Assembly: GCF_020567425.1 (NCBI RefSeq)
Contig: NZ_JAJCVJ010000001.1
Span: forward strand, 806,001-870,000
DNA length: 64,000 nt
Source of the DNA: Salinirubrum litoreum
GTDB taxonomy: Archaea; Halobacteriota; Halobacteria; Halobacteriales; Haloferacaceae
Direction of reading: 5' to 3'
Of the stretch, positions 18,497 through 25,636 are shown piece by piece (within the stretch, counting starts at the first letter, position 1; each line of letters opens with the position of its first letter). The notes under the pieces are model-generated. The model had not been told where the DNA came from. It saw only the letters and a list, made by a program, of their open reading frames with translations, and ran no database searches. The position numbers and the translations under genes are program-made.

Positions 18497-19201
18497 TTAT
18501 CCGAACACCTGCCGGAACAGACCGGCCTGTCCGCGCCGGAGACGTTCGAGAAACGCCGACTTGCTGATCCCGATCGCCTCGGCGACCTCGCTCGCGGTCG
18601 TCTCGCGCGGGACCGCGAAGTAGCCCATGTCGAGAGCCGTGCGGATCGCGGTCTCCTGTCGCGGTGTCACGTCCCAGCGACCGGCCGGGGTCCCGGCCTC
18701 CTCGGGACCGAGTGGGTAGACGCGCTCCAGCGTGACGCCCACCGTGTCGCCGGCCGCTTCGAGCACTCCCTGTAGCACGTCGTAGCCGACGACCGCCCCG
18801 ACGTAGCGTTCCGCGCCGTCCTCGTAGGTGATCGACTCGACGACGAGTCCGGCGTTCGTCAGGTCGTGGACGACACAGGGCGCTTTCGAGAGACACCGAT
18901 AGTCGTCTCTGCCGGTCGGATCTGTCCCCGCCGGGTCGCTCTCCCCCCCACCTACCGCGTGACGACCGCGCCCGTCTCTGCCACCACGCGACCGGTGGAG
19001 GTAGCGAATCCGGTCGTCGGCGTCCAGTGTCGCCGCGAGGTCGTCGCTCGCGGGTGCAGAGAAGTGCAGGAGGTCGTTGCCGTCCGCCCGCGCCTGCGGC
19101 GGGGTACACTCGATTCGGATGCCGACTTCGCGGGACGCGGCGGCAAGCGGGCAGTCGTCGCCCGTCACCCGACACTCGACGACCAGACACTCCTCGATCA
19201 T
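18497..19201 (-). CDS. HTH_10 (bacterio-opsin activator-type) regulator of the paa cluster
   Basis: A 234-residue haloarchaeal regulator. The N-terminal sensor part begins MIEECLVVECRVTGDDCPLA. The C-terminal HTH_10 domain is WDVTPRQETAIRTALDMGYF followed by TASEVAEAIGISKSAFLERL. Residues 80-110 are a glycine/arginine-rich linker. It is transcribed divergently from the phenylacetyl-CoA epoxidase genes, with TATTTAAAT (19225-19233) as its TATA box 28 bases upstream. It is therefore the likely regulator of that operon. The inducer, possibly phenylacetyl-CoA, is inference. Confidence 0.85.
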   Translation of the reverse strand: MIEECLVVECRVTGDDCPLAAASREVGIRIECTPPQARADGNDLLHFSAPASDDLAATLDADDRIRYLHRSRGGRDGRGRHAVGGGESDPAGTDPTGRDDYRCLSKAPCVVHDLTNAGLVVESITYEDGAERYVGAVVGYDVLQGVLEAAGDTVGVTLERVYPLGPEEAGTPAGRWDVTPRQETAIRTALDMGYFAVPRETTASEVAEAIGISKSAFLERLRRGQAGLFRQVFG

Positions 19202-19224
19202 CACCGCAGTATCGCGGGGTAGAA

Positions 19225-19233
19225 TATTTAAAT
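19225..19233 (-). promoter_or_regulatory. TATA box of the HTH_10 regulator
   Basis: ATTTAAATA on the minus strand, centred 28 bases before the regulator ATG. Its upstream (BRE) side abuts the 16-bp palindrome. Confidence 0.6.
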
Positions 19234-19249
19234 CCCGTCTATAGACGGG
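19234..19249. promoter_or_regulatory. Perfect 16-bp palindrome between the divergent regulator and paaA
   Basis: CCCGTCTATAGACGGG is a perfect inverted repeat with no spacer. It touches the upstream edge of the regulator's TATA box and lies 37 bases before the paaA ATG, just upstream of a weak TATA (CAAATCGTAT, 19251-19260). It is an obvious candidate operator for the adjacent regulator, controlling both directions. Confidence 0.65.
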
Positions 19250-19285
19250 CCAAATCGTATGCACCACAGAAGGTAACGGTCTATC

Positions 19286-20227
19286 ATGGACGTAGACGAG
19301 GTCATCGAGCGGGCCGGCCCGAGACAGTTCGGGCCGAAAGACGACATGCCCGAGGAGTACCGGAAGGCGGCGACCCGGATGATCCAGTTCCACGCCAACA
19401 GCGAGGTGATGGGCGGCTATCTGGACAAGGAGTTCACTCGAAAAGCGCCGAGTCTGGACCGGAAACTCGCCGCCAGTGCGAAGTGCCAAGACGAGATCGG
19501 GCACGCGCAACTGCTCTATCGGGCGGCAGAAGCACTCGGCGTGAAGTCGCGCGACCAGATGCTGGACGAACTGGCGACCGGCGAGGGGAAGTTCCTCAAC
19601 TGCTTCCACTACCCGGTCGACTCGTGGTACGAAGCGCCGATGATCGACTTCTTCGTCGACGGCGCGGCGATGCGCCGGCAGGCGACGCTCAAGCGCACCT
19701 CCTGGGAACCGTACGCCCACGCGATGGACAAGGTCTGTTTCGAGGAGGGGTTCCACGTCAAACACGGCGAGGACATCCTGCGGGAACTGATGGGCTCCTC
19801 GAAGGCGAACCGCGAGCGCACACAGGAGACGTTCGAGGAGTGGTGGCCGCGCATCCTCCAGTTCTTCGGGCCGACGAACGACCAGAGTACCCACCACGAC
19901 TTCGCCAGCAAGACCGGCCTGAAGACGATGACCAACGACGAACTCCGGAACGCCTTCCTCAACGCATACATGCCGAAGGCGCGGAAGTACGGACTGGAGA
20001 TTCCCGACGAGCCACGCATCCGGGAGCGCGACGACGGGACCTACGAGGTCGTCGAGGACGACCTGAACTGGGACGAGTTCTGGACCATCGCGAAGAACGA
20101 ATCCGACGGAAGCCACGAACAGATCGGCTCGCGGCGACGGCGACAGGAGGCCGTCTCGTGGGTTCGGACCGCACTCGACGCGGGTGAGACCGCCGGCGCG
20201 GGCACGACCCCGCAGGCGGCCGACTGA
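19286..20227 (+). CDS. paaA: 1,2-phenylacetyl-CoA epoxidase, catalytic subunit PaaA
   Basis: A 313-residue diiron ferritin-fold subunit that epoxidises the ring of phenylacetyl-CoA, the oxygen-dependent first committed step of aerobic phenylacetate breakdown. The carboxylate/histidine ligand helices are visible as KCQDEIGHAQ and CFEEGFHVKHG, and the WTDDRFDE-type ends are replaced by a haloarchaeal acidic tail. Length matches bacterial PaaA. It heads the operon paaABCD plus zinc ribbon, with 2-base or overlapping junctions. Confidence 0.95.
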   Translation: MDVDEVIERAGPRQFGPKDDMPEEYRKAATRMIQFHANSEVMGGYLDKEFTRKAPSLDRKLAASAKCQDEIGHAQLLYRAAEALGVKSRDQMLDELATGEGKFLNCFHYPVDSWYEAPMIDFFVDGAAMRRQATLKRTSWEPYAHAMDKVCFEEGFHVKHGEDILRELMGSSKANRERTQETFEEWWPRILQFFGPTNDQSTHHDFASKTGLKTMTNDELRNAFLNAYMPKARKYGLEIPDEPRIRERDDGTYEVVEDDLNWDEFWTIAKNESDGSHEQIGSRRRRQEAVSWVRTALDAGETAGAGTTPQAAD

Positions 20228-20229
20228 CC

Positions 20230-20556
20230 ATGATCTTCGAAGTCTTCAGACAGGAGAAGCCGGGCGACTACCACCGGCACGTCGGCAACGTCCACGCGCC
20301 GGATCGGGAGATGGCGAAGCTGTTCGCCCAGATCCAGCACGGTCGCCGGATGCAGACCAACTCGCTGTGGGTCGTTCCCCAGGACGAGGTGAGCGAGGTC
20401 GACACCGACGAGGCGACCTTCGGCGGGCGCACCGACAAGGCGTACCGGTGGGCGATGACGTACAACCGGGTCGACGCGAGTTTCGCGGAGGAGGTCGCCG
20501 ACTCGGAGGACGAACAGCGCGAGGCCGCGAAGAAGCGCCAGGAGGCGGACTCGTGA
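20230..20556 (+). CDS. paaB: 1,2-phenylacetyl-CoA epoxidase subunit PaaB
   Basis: A 108-residue subunit that begins two bases after the paaA stop. The YEVFRQEKPGDYHRHVGNVHAPD-like start (here IFEVFRQEKPG, HVGNVHAPD) and the RRMQTNSLWVVPQ segment are typical of PaaB, the bridging, non-catalytic subunit of the complex. Its stop overlaps the GTG of paaC. Confidence 0.95.
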   Translation: MIFEVFRQEKPGDYHRHVGNVHAPDREMAKLFAQIQHGRRMQTNSLWVVPQDEVSEVDTDEATFGGRTDKAYRWAMTYNRVDASFAEEVADSEDEQREAAKKRQEADS

Positions 20557-21440
20557 CGGACTCGTACACGACACCCGGCGACCTGAACGAGACCGAGCAG
20601 TCGGCACTGGAGGAACTGCTCTTTCGACTGGCAGACGACGAGTACGTCGCCGCCGAGCGGTACGTCGAGTGGCAGATCTTCGCGCCGACGCTCGAATCCG
20701 ACCTCGCGCTGGCGAACATCGCACAGGACGAGTACGGCCACGCTCGACTCTGGTACGATCTCCTGCAGGAGTTCGGCTACCGCGAGGCGGACCTGCTGTG
20801 GGAGCGCGATCCGGCCGACTTCCGGCACGCGACGCTGGTCGAACAACCTTTCGCGGAGGGCGACTGGGGGGACGCAGTCGTGCGATCCTACCTCTACGAC
20901 ACCGCCGAGATTCTGCGGCTGGAGGCGTTGACCGACACGAGCTACGAACCCCTCGCGGATCGCGTCCCGAAGGCCATCGACGAGGAGAGCTACCACCGCG
21001 AGCACGCCCAGTCGTGGTTGGAGCGACTGACGGTCGGCACCGACGACACCGAGTCCGCAGAGTCGGCGGACGCTGTGGGCGCGAGTGAGGACGCGCCGGA
21101 TCGTGACGCCCACAGGAAGGTGCAGGGCGCACTGGATCGACTCTTCCCGCACGCACTGACGCTCTTCGAACCGGGCGAGTACGCCGAGGAGATCGTCGCG
21201 TTCGGCTTCCAGACCGAGACGCTGGGCGAGATGCGCGACCAGTGGCTCGACACGACGATCCCGTATCTGGAGTCGCTCGGGCTGACGGTGCCCGACCCGG
21301 CGGACGCAGAGCGCCCGACAGCGCGAGGCCGCGACGGGAGTCACACCGACGCGTGGTTCGACCTGCACGCGGAGTTCACCGCGACGTACCACGAACTGAA
21401 CTTCGACGAGCCGACCCGCCTGCGAGGTGAGGAGGCGTGA
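20553..21440 (+). CDS. paaC: 1,2-phenylacetyl-CoA epoxidase structural subunit PaaC
   Basis: A 295-residue ferritin-like partner of PaaA. The start is a GTG overlapping the paaB stop (GTGA). LFRLADDEYVAAERYVEW and NIAQDEYGHARLWYDLL match PaaC, and the ligand positions are only partly kept, as in this inactive scaffold subunit. Residues about 165-190 are an acidic linker (DDTESAESADAVGASEDAPD) expanded relative to bacteria. Its stop overlaps the GTG of paaD. Confidence 0.94.
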   Translation: MTDSYTTPGDLNETEQSALEELLFRLADDEYVAAERYVEWQIFAPTLESDLALANIAQDEYGHARLWYDLLQEFGYREADLLWERDPADFRHATLVEQPFAEGDWGDAVVRSYLYDTAEILRLEALTDTSYEPLADRVPKAIDEESYHREHAQSWLERLTVGTDDTESAESADAVGASEDAPDRDAHRKVQGALDRLFPHALTLFEPGEYAEEIVAFGFQTETLGEMRDQWLDTTIPYLESLGLTVPDPADAERPTARGRDGSHTDAWFDLHAEFTATYHELNFDEPTRLRGEEA

Positions 21441-21940
21441 GTACCGACGACTCGCCCTCGGGCGTCGGACCCGAAGGAGCCGAACTGGCGTCGGAGGCGA
21501 CGGCCGACGCCACCGATAGCGCGGACGCCGACGACCTCACGCCGGACTACGACTCGGACGCCTGCGCCTACACCGACTACGAACGCGGCGAGGCACCGGC
21601 AGAGTACCCGAAAGACGGGTCGGGTGCGACCGGCGTCGACGCGGACGTCTGGGCCGCACTCCGAGAGGTCGAGGATCCCGAGATGCCGGTCAGCGTGGTC
21701 GATCTCGGACTCATCTACGACGTGGCGGTCGAGGACGGCCACGCGCTGGTGGAGATGACGCTGACCTACTCGGGGTGTCCCGCGCGGGACATGCTGATGA
21801 ACGACGTGCGGTGTGCCGCGATGACCGCGCCCGGTGTGGAGAACGCCGAGGTGCAACTGCGCTACTCGCCGACGTGGTGTGTCGACATGGTGACGCCGGA
21901 GGGTCGTGAGGCCCTGCGGGAGTTCGGCCTGAGTGTGTGA
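21437..21940 (+). CDS. paaD: PaaD, MIP18/DUF59 part of the phenylacetate Fe-S maturation factor
   Basis: A 167-residue protein with an acidic 65-residue start and a DUF59 domain (VEDPEMPVSVVDLGLIYDV, TYSGCPARDMLMNDV). PaaD is thought to help assemble the metal/Fe-S centres of the epoxidase system. Bacterial PaaD carries a C-terminal zinc ribbon; here the chain stops before it, and the ribbon is a separate gene 9 bases downstream. The GTG start overlaps the paaC stop. Confidence 0.9.
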   Translation: MSTDDSPSGVGPEGAELASEATADATDSADADDLTPDYDSDACAYTDYERGEAPAEYPKDGSGATGVDADVWAALREVEDPEMPVSVVDLGLIYDVAVEDGHALVEMTLTYSGCPARDMLMNDVRCAAMTAPGVENAEVQLRYSPTWCVDMVTPEGREALREFGLSV

Positions 21941-21949
21941 GGTGACAGA

Positions 21950-22132
21950 ATGAGATTCGGCAATTCGGGCGCTGGCGATCCGAGCGTGGGCACGTCCGGC
22001 GACACGGAGCCTGCTGAGTGTCCGTACTGCGGGTCGACGGAGACGGAGCGTGAGCACCCGAAGGGCCCGGGACTGTGTCGCTCGATGCACTACTGTACTG
22101 CGTGTGAGGAACCGTTCGAGAAGTTCGGATAG
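21950..22132 (+). CDS. Detached PaaD zinc-ribbon domain protein
   Basis: A 60-residue protein with ECPYCGSTETEREH followed by GLCRSMHYCTACEEPFEKFG. It has two C-x2-C pairs and the C-terminal EPFxxF found at the end of bacterial PaaD. It begins 9 bases after the paaD stop. It presumably acts in trans with PaaD. It could be a split by fission in the haloarchaeal lineage; a sequencing frameshift is less likely because each half has its own start. Confidence 0.88.
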   Translation: MRFGNSGAGDPSVGTSGDTEPAECPYCGSTETEREHPKGPGLCRSMHYCTACEEPFEKFG

Positions 22133-22177
22133 TCGTCGCGTCGTTGCTCTTTTCGTCCGTACCGACCTGGCCAGCGT

Positions 22178-22714
22178 ATGGTCGAAGACGACGCAGAGCA
22201 GACGACACACGAGGGCGCGGTCGCCGAGAGTTCGGTCTCGTCGGGGACGCTCGTTCGCCATCCACTGAACGATCTGGATCGGCTCCGGGCAGAACTCGAC
22301 GACGCGGTGCGTATCGTACAGAGTGGTGGTAATCCGAGTCAGGACCTGTTGGCACCACTCCTGCCGTACTACACTGTCGCCGTGGAGTTAGTCAAGAGCC
22401 GGAGTAACTCTCTGCTGGCCCGTGTACTCTTGCGGGACGACGTCAGAGACGTGAGCCGGGCACGGGACCTAGTCGTGGAGACCAGTGTGGGGACGAAAGT
22501 CAGTCTCCTCTACGAAACCGGAACGATCGAGAACGAGACTCGTGAACGGCTGATTCGAGCCAAGAACGTCCGTAACGACCTGGTTCACGAAGTCGATCAG
22601 CGATACACGCTCGCAACCTTCGAGAGTGAGAGAGACTTCGAACGAGAACTGGACGCGGCGCTCGAAGCCGTCCACACACTGGACGAGGTGTACAAACGAC
22701 GCCACGAACTGTGA
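22178..22714 (+). CDS. HEPN-like protein
   Basis: A 178-residue mostly helical protein with no membrane segment. The sequence AKNVRNDLVHEVD gives R132-x4-H137, the signature of HEPN domains, which are often ribonucleases in toxin-antitoxin and defence systems. The first 25 residues are acidic and likely disordered. No nucleotidyltransferase (MNT) partner is adjacent. It lies 46 bases after the paa zinc-ribbon gene. The HEPN call rests on motif and helical content only. Confidence 0.5.
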   Translation: MVEDDAEQTTHEGAVAESSVSSGTLVRHPLNDLDRLRAELDDAVRIVQSGGNPSQDLLAPLLPYYTVAVELVKSRSNSLLARVLLRDDVRDVSRARDLVVETSVGTKVSLLYETGTIENETRERLIRAKNVRNDLVHEVDQRYTLATFESERDFERELDAALEAVHTLDEVYKRRHEL

Positions 22715-22835
22715 ACGGTGCCGCACGTCTGAGGAAGGAAGGAGAGCGATTCGGGTCGAATTTGATACAGACTCCGCACAGAGGCGAGTCCGATGTCGGA
22801 AAACCCCTTTTGTCCGTCCCGTCCCTGACTCTGGT

Positions 22836-22892
22836 ATGCACACCGCGCCGCCACGCCACACCCACACGAGCGACCTCGGAGGCGACAGATGA
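22836..22892 (+). CDS. 18-codon leader ORF coupled to the molybdoenzyme gene
   Basis: A His/Pro-rich peptide starting MHTAPPRHTHTS. The TATA-like CCCCTTTTGTCC (22803-22814) lies 26 bases before its ATG, so a leaderless transcript would begin here rather than at the enzyme ATG. Its stop overlaps the ATG of the downstream gene (ATGA at 22889), suggesting translational coupling. It is too short for homology. Confidence 0.4.
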   Translation: MHTAPPRHTHTSDLGGDR

Positions 22893-24433
22893 GCCGCGCC
22901 GACCGACTCCCCTCGCCGTGGACACTCCTGATCGCTCTCGCGGGCGGATTCGCCGCAGTCGGGGCCTCCTACGCTGTGGTCGGGGGCACCCCCGCGTTCG
23001 TCGCCACACCGATCAGTCGCGGAGTGACCGCCGTCACCCCCGGCGCGGTCATCACCTGGGCGATCCAGAATCTCGGGTCGCTCGGCCAGCAGGGGGCGTT
23101 CCTCGGCGCACTCGTGCTGACGGTCGGACTCTTCGCCACGATCGCGCTCGCCGGGATCCTCGCCGGGCGACGATTCGGGACCAGCGACACCGGGCCGCGC
23201 TCCCCGACCGCGTTGGCGCTGGCGACCACCGGCGTCGGATCGCTCGCGGTCGCAGTCCTGCTGGTCGGTCCCACCGCCTCGGCACTCGCGGCCGCCGTCG
23301 CCGGAACTGCCGTCGTCGCGGTCGGGGTTCGTGGCCGACGGGTAGTCGGTGCCGAACCCGCCTCGGTCTCACGCAGACGAGCGATCCAAGCCGGGATCGG
23401 CGGGCTGGCGGTCGCGGGCATCGGCTCCGCACTCGGTCGGCAGGCCGGTCGCGGGACGACGACCGAGAACGACGTGGCCGACGCGACGACCGCGAACCTG
23501 CTCCGGATCGCGGAGGACCGCACTATTCCAATCGCGGGTATCGACGGCCTGCTCTCCGGACCGGGGTTCTACGAGGTGGACATCAACAGCGTCGATCCGA
23601 ACCTCTCGGCCGACGACTGGACGCTCTCGATCACCGGCGCAGTCGAGGCGGAAGCCGAAGTGAGCTACGCCGACCTCCGGGCGTACGAACCCGAACACCG
23701 GTTCGTCTCCCTGCGGTGTGTCGGCGAACCACTCAACGGGAAGAAGCTGGACAACGCGCTGTGGACCGGCGTCCCACTCGTCGAGGTCATCGAGGACGCG
23801 ACCGGCCACCCGCTCCCCGACGAGTGCTGTGTGATGCTCCGCGCGGACGACGACTTCTACGAGGAGTTCCCGGTCTCGGCGCTGGAAGACGGCTTCCTCG
23901 CGTACGGGATGGACGGCGCACGCCTCCCGCGCGGCCACGGCTACCCGGTCCGGGCGCTGATCCCCGGTCACTGGGGCGAGATCAACGTCAAGTGGCTCAC
24001 CGAGATCGAGATCCTCGAGGACCCGGCAGACGGCTACTGGGAGAAGCGCGGCTGGCACGGCACCGGCCCGGTCGAGACCGTCGCCAAACTCCACGCCGTC
24101 AACCGGCTGGACGACGGGCGAATCGAGGTCGCGGGCCACGCCTACGCCGGGACGCGGGGCATCTCCCGCGTCGAGGTCTCGACCGACGGCGGCGAGACGT
24201 GGTCGGACGCCGAACTGTCCGCGCGCCTGCCGGGCGCGTTCCGTGGCGGCGAACAGTTGCGGGAGACCGCACAGGACGCCTGGCGGCAGTGGCACTACGT
24301 CTACGAGGCCGACGAGCCACACGAGGTCGTGGTTCGCGCGACCGACGCGGAAGGCAGGCTCCAGCCCGAAGAACAGCGGAAGTCGTTCCCGAGCGGGGCG
24401 ACCGGGTGGGTCTCACAGCAGGTGGAGCCGTGA
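22889..24433 (+). CDS. Membrane-anchored sulfite-oxidase-family molybdopterin enzyme
   Basis: A 514-residue fusion. Four hydrophobic helices span residues 12-150, followed by SRRRAIQAG (161-169) and a fifth hydrophobic stretch (GIGGLAVAGIG), a twin-arginine-like export motif inside the protein. The catalytic Oxidoreductase_molyb domain carries the molybdenum-ligand cysteine in SLRCVGEP (Cys277), plus GYPVRALIPGHWGEINVKW. A Mo-co dimerisation domain (HAYAGTRGISRVEVSTDGG) ends it. The active domain probably sits outside the membrane. The substrate may be sulfite or another S/N oxide. It overlaps the downstream winged-helix gene by one base. Confidence 0.88.
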   Translation: MSRADRLPSPWTLLIALAGGFAAVGASYAVVGGTPAFVATPISRGVTAVTPGAVITWAIQNLGSLGQQGAFLGALVLTVGLFATIALAGILAGRRFGTSDTGPRSPTALALATTGVGSLAVAVLLVGPTASALAAAVAGTAVVAVGVRGRRVVGAEPASVSRRRAIQAGIGGLAVAGIGSALGRQAGRGTTTENDVADATTANLLRIAEDRTIPIAGIDGLLSGPGFYEVDINSVDPNLSADDWTLSITGAVEAEAEVSYADLRAYEPEHRFVSLRCVGEPLNGKKLDNALWTGVPLVEVIEDATGHPLPDECCVMLRADDDFYEEFPVSALEDGFLAYGMDGARLPRGHGYPVRALIPGHWGEINVKWLTEIEILEDPADGYWEKRGWHGTGPVETVAKLHAVNRLDDGRIEVAGHAYAGTRGISRVEVSTDGGETWSDAELSARLPGAFRGGEQLRETAQDAWRQWHYVYEADEPHEVVVRATDAEGRLQPEEQRKSFPSGATGWVSQQVEP

Positions 24434-24735
24434 TGGACGCGACCAGTCACAGGAGCCACGACAAGACGCTGTGGTACCTGTTGACCGCGACACGCGGCGG
24501 GCCGAACCGGGCGCGCATCGTCCGGGCGCTGGCGGAGCGACCCCGGAACGCGAACCGACTCGCCGACGAGTTGGGTGTCGGCTACAAGACGGTCAGACAC
24601 CACCTCGACACCCTGCAGGAACACGGCGTCGTAGAGGCCGGCGGCGACGACTACGGGAAACTCTACTTCGTCACCGACCGCGTCGAACGCGAGTGGGACA
24701 CCTTCGAGCGCATCGCCGAGGAGATCGACGGATGA
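24433..24735 (+). CDS. ArsR-like winged-helix regulator (pair 1)
   Basis: A 100-residue one-domain DNA-binding protein: RARIVRALAERPRNANRLADELG, the recognition helix VGYKTVRHHLDTLQEHGVV, and a KLYFVTD wing. Its ATG shares a base with the stop of the molybdoenzyme gene, so they are translationally linked. A small membrane protein follows. It may regulate this operon. No cysteine metal site is visible. Confidence 0.83.
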   Translation: MDATSHRSHDKTLWYLLTATRGGPNRARIVRALAERPRNANRLADELGVGYKTVRHHLDTLQEHGVVEAGGDDYGKLYFVTDRVEREWDTFERIAEEIDG

Positions 24736-24804
24736 GTCGGCGTCGGCCGACTGGCGTCGGGAGGCGACGCCGATGTCGGTGATGGACTCTCGGAGGGGGC
24801 GCTG

Positions 24805-25104
24805 ATGGTCGCCATGGAGACGACGATCATGCTGGCGAGTGCGCTGTCGGGCGTGAACCTCCTGCTCCTCGGCGCGGTGACGGCCGTGTGGGTACGGAAC
24901 TACCGGACGTTCGGCACCCCGCTGATCGCCGGGTTGATCGCGTTCGGTGCGGTCCTGCTGGTGGAGAACGCGGTCGCCATCTACTTCTTCTTCAGCATGG
25001 AGAGCCTCTACTCCGGTGACCCGCACGTCCAGCAGGCCGTGCTGGTGATGCGCGCCCTGCAGGCCGTCGCGCTCGGGGTGCTGGCCTACGTCACGGTCAG
25101 ATAG
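24805..25104 (+). CDS. Small four-helix membrane protein (pair 1)
   Basis: A 99-residue protein made of hydrophobic helices: LSGVNLLLLGAVTAVWV, a short RNYRTFG loop, LIAGLIAFGAVLLVENA, a more polar IYFFFSMESLYSG loop, and MRALQAVALGVLAYVTV. Layout resembles the membrane proteins beside the winged-helix genes near 50.7 and 54.6 kb. Start ATG 24805 or 24814. Function is unknown; it could be a signal-sensing partner of the upstream regulator. Confidence 0.72.
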   Translation: MVAMETTIMLASALSGVNLLLLGAVTAVWVRNYRTFGTPLIAGLIAFGAVLLVENAVAIYFFFSMESLYSGDPHVQQAVLVMRALQAVALGVLAYVTVR

Positions 25105-25174
25105 AGGGAACTCGACGGCTCTGTCGAAATCCTGACCGACTGATAGCTGTGGCGTGACCGATACAGAGTACGGA

Positions 25175-25230
25175 TTCGGTCCGCGATTACGTGGTGGTCG
25201 TGTTCGGTCCGCGATTACGTGGTGGTCGTG
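25175..25230. repeat. Perfect 28-bp tandem duplication
   Basis: Two identical back-to-back copies beginning TTCGGTCCGCGATTACGTGG, at 25175-25202 and 25203-25230. They are in non-coding DNA at the left edge of the accessory-looking region. A recent slippage or recombination product. Confidence 0.85.
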
Positions 25231-25295
25231 TCGTTTGGCCGCCTACAGTACGAGAGGAGGGGACCAACCGAGAAACCACAGTCCAGTGATCATCG

Positions 25296-25455
25296 TTAGC
25301 CGGCGACGATGTACCGCTCGTGGCCGTATCCCACGAGCGCACCGAGTGGGACGACGAAGGGGACGGCCGATGACAACCCCGAATGTACGTGCGAGGAACT
25401 CGTCGACAGCGTCGACAGTGGTTTTTCCGGCCGCCCCGAGGTCCTAGCCACGGTC
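25296..25455 (-). pseudogene. Frameshifted remnant of a small membrane protein gene
   Basis: The last 25 codons (25296-25373) read VPFVVPLGALVGYGHERYIVAG then stop, closely matching the end of the membrane protein at 29832-30308 (FIVPIAATVGYGYERYVARG). Immediately upstream, in a different frame, TVDAVDEFLA aligns with TVFEAIEFLA of the same paralogue. A frameshift near 25370 and an in-frame TAG further upstream show decay. The N-terminal half is gone. Confidence 0.6.
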
Positions 25456-25527
25456 TCCGCCGAACTGGTACTCGGCGACGGCCTCCTCGTCGGCGGCTTG
25501 TTTCTCGTGTGAGAGGTGTGCGACCAC
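25444..25527 (-). CDS. Possible 27-residue small acidic protein
   Basis: A GTG-started frame, acidic in character (HLSHEKQAADEEAVAEYQF). A TATA-like GTATAAC (25552-25558, minus strand) sits about 28 bases before the GTG, the leaderless spacing. It overlaps the upstream end of the decayed gene, so it may be part of the same wreckage. No homology is recognised. Confidence 0.3.
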   Translation of the reverse strand: MVAHLSHEKQAADEEAVAEYQFGGDRG

Positions 25528-25636
25528 CCGACACGCGGGGGCCCACCATCTGTTATACCCGGCCTGACTCGTCCGAGGAGACACGTCGTCGGAGTCCCCA
25601 ATTGCAATACCGCGCCGGTCGAACATCTGCACATCC

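Noticed and set aside
18497..20116. Single long minus-strand gene covering the regulator and paaA
   Set aside because: The part opposite paaA is its shadow; the regulator begins at 19201 with its own TATA box.
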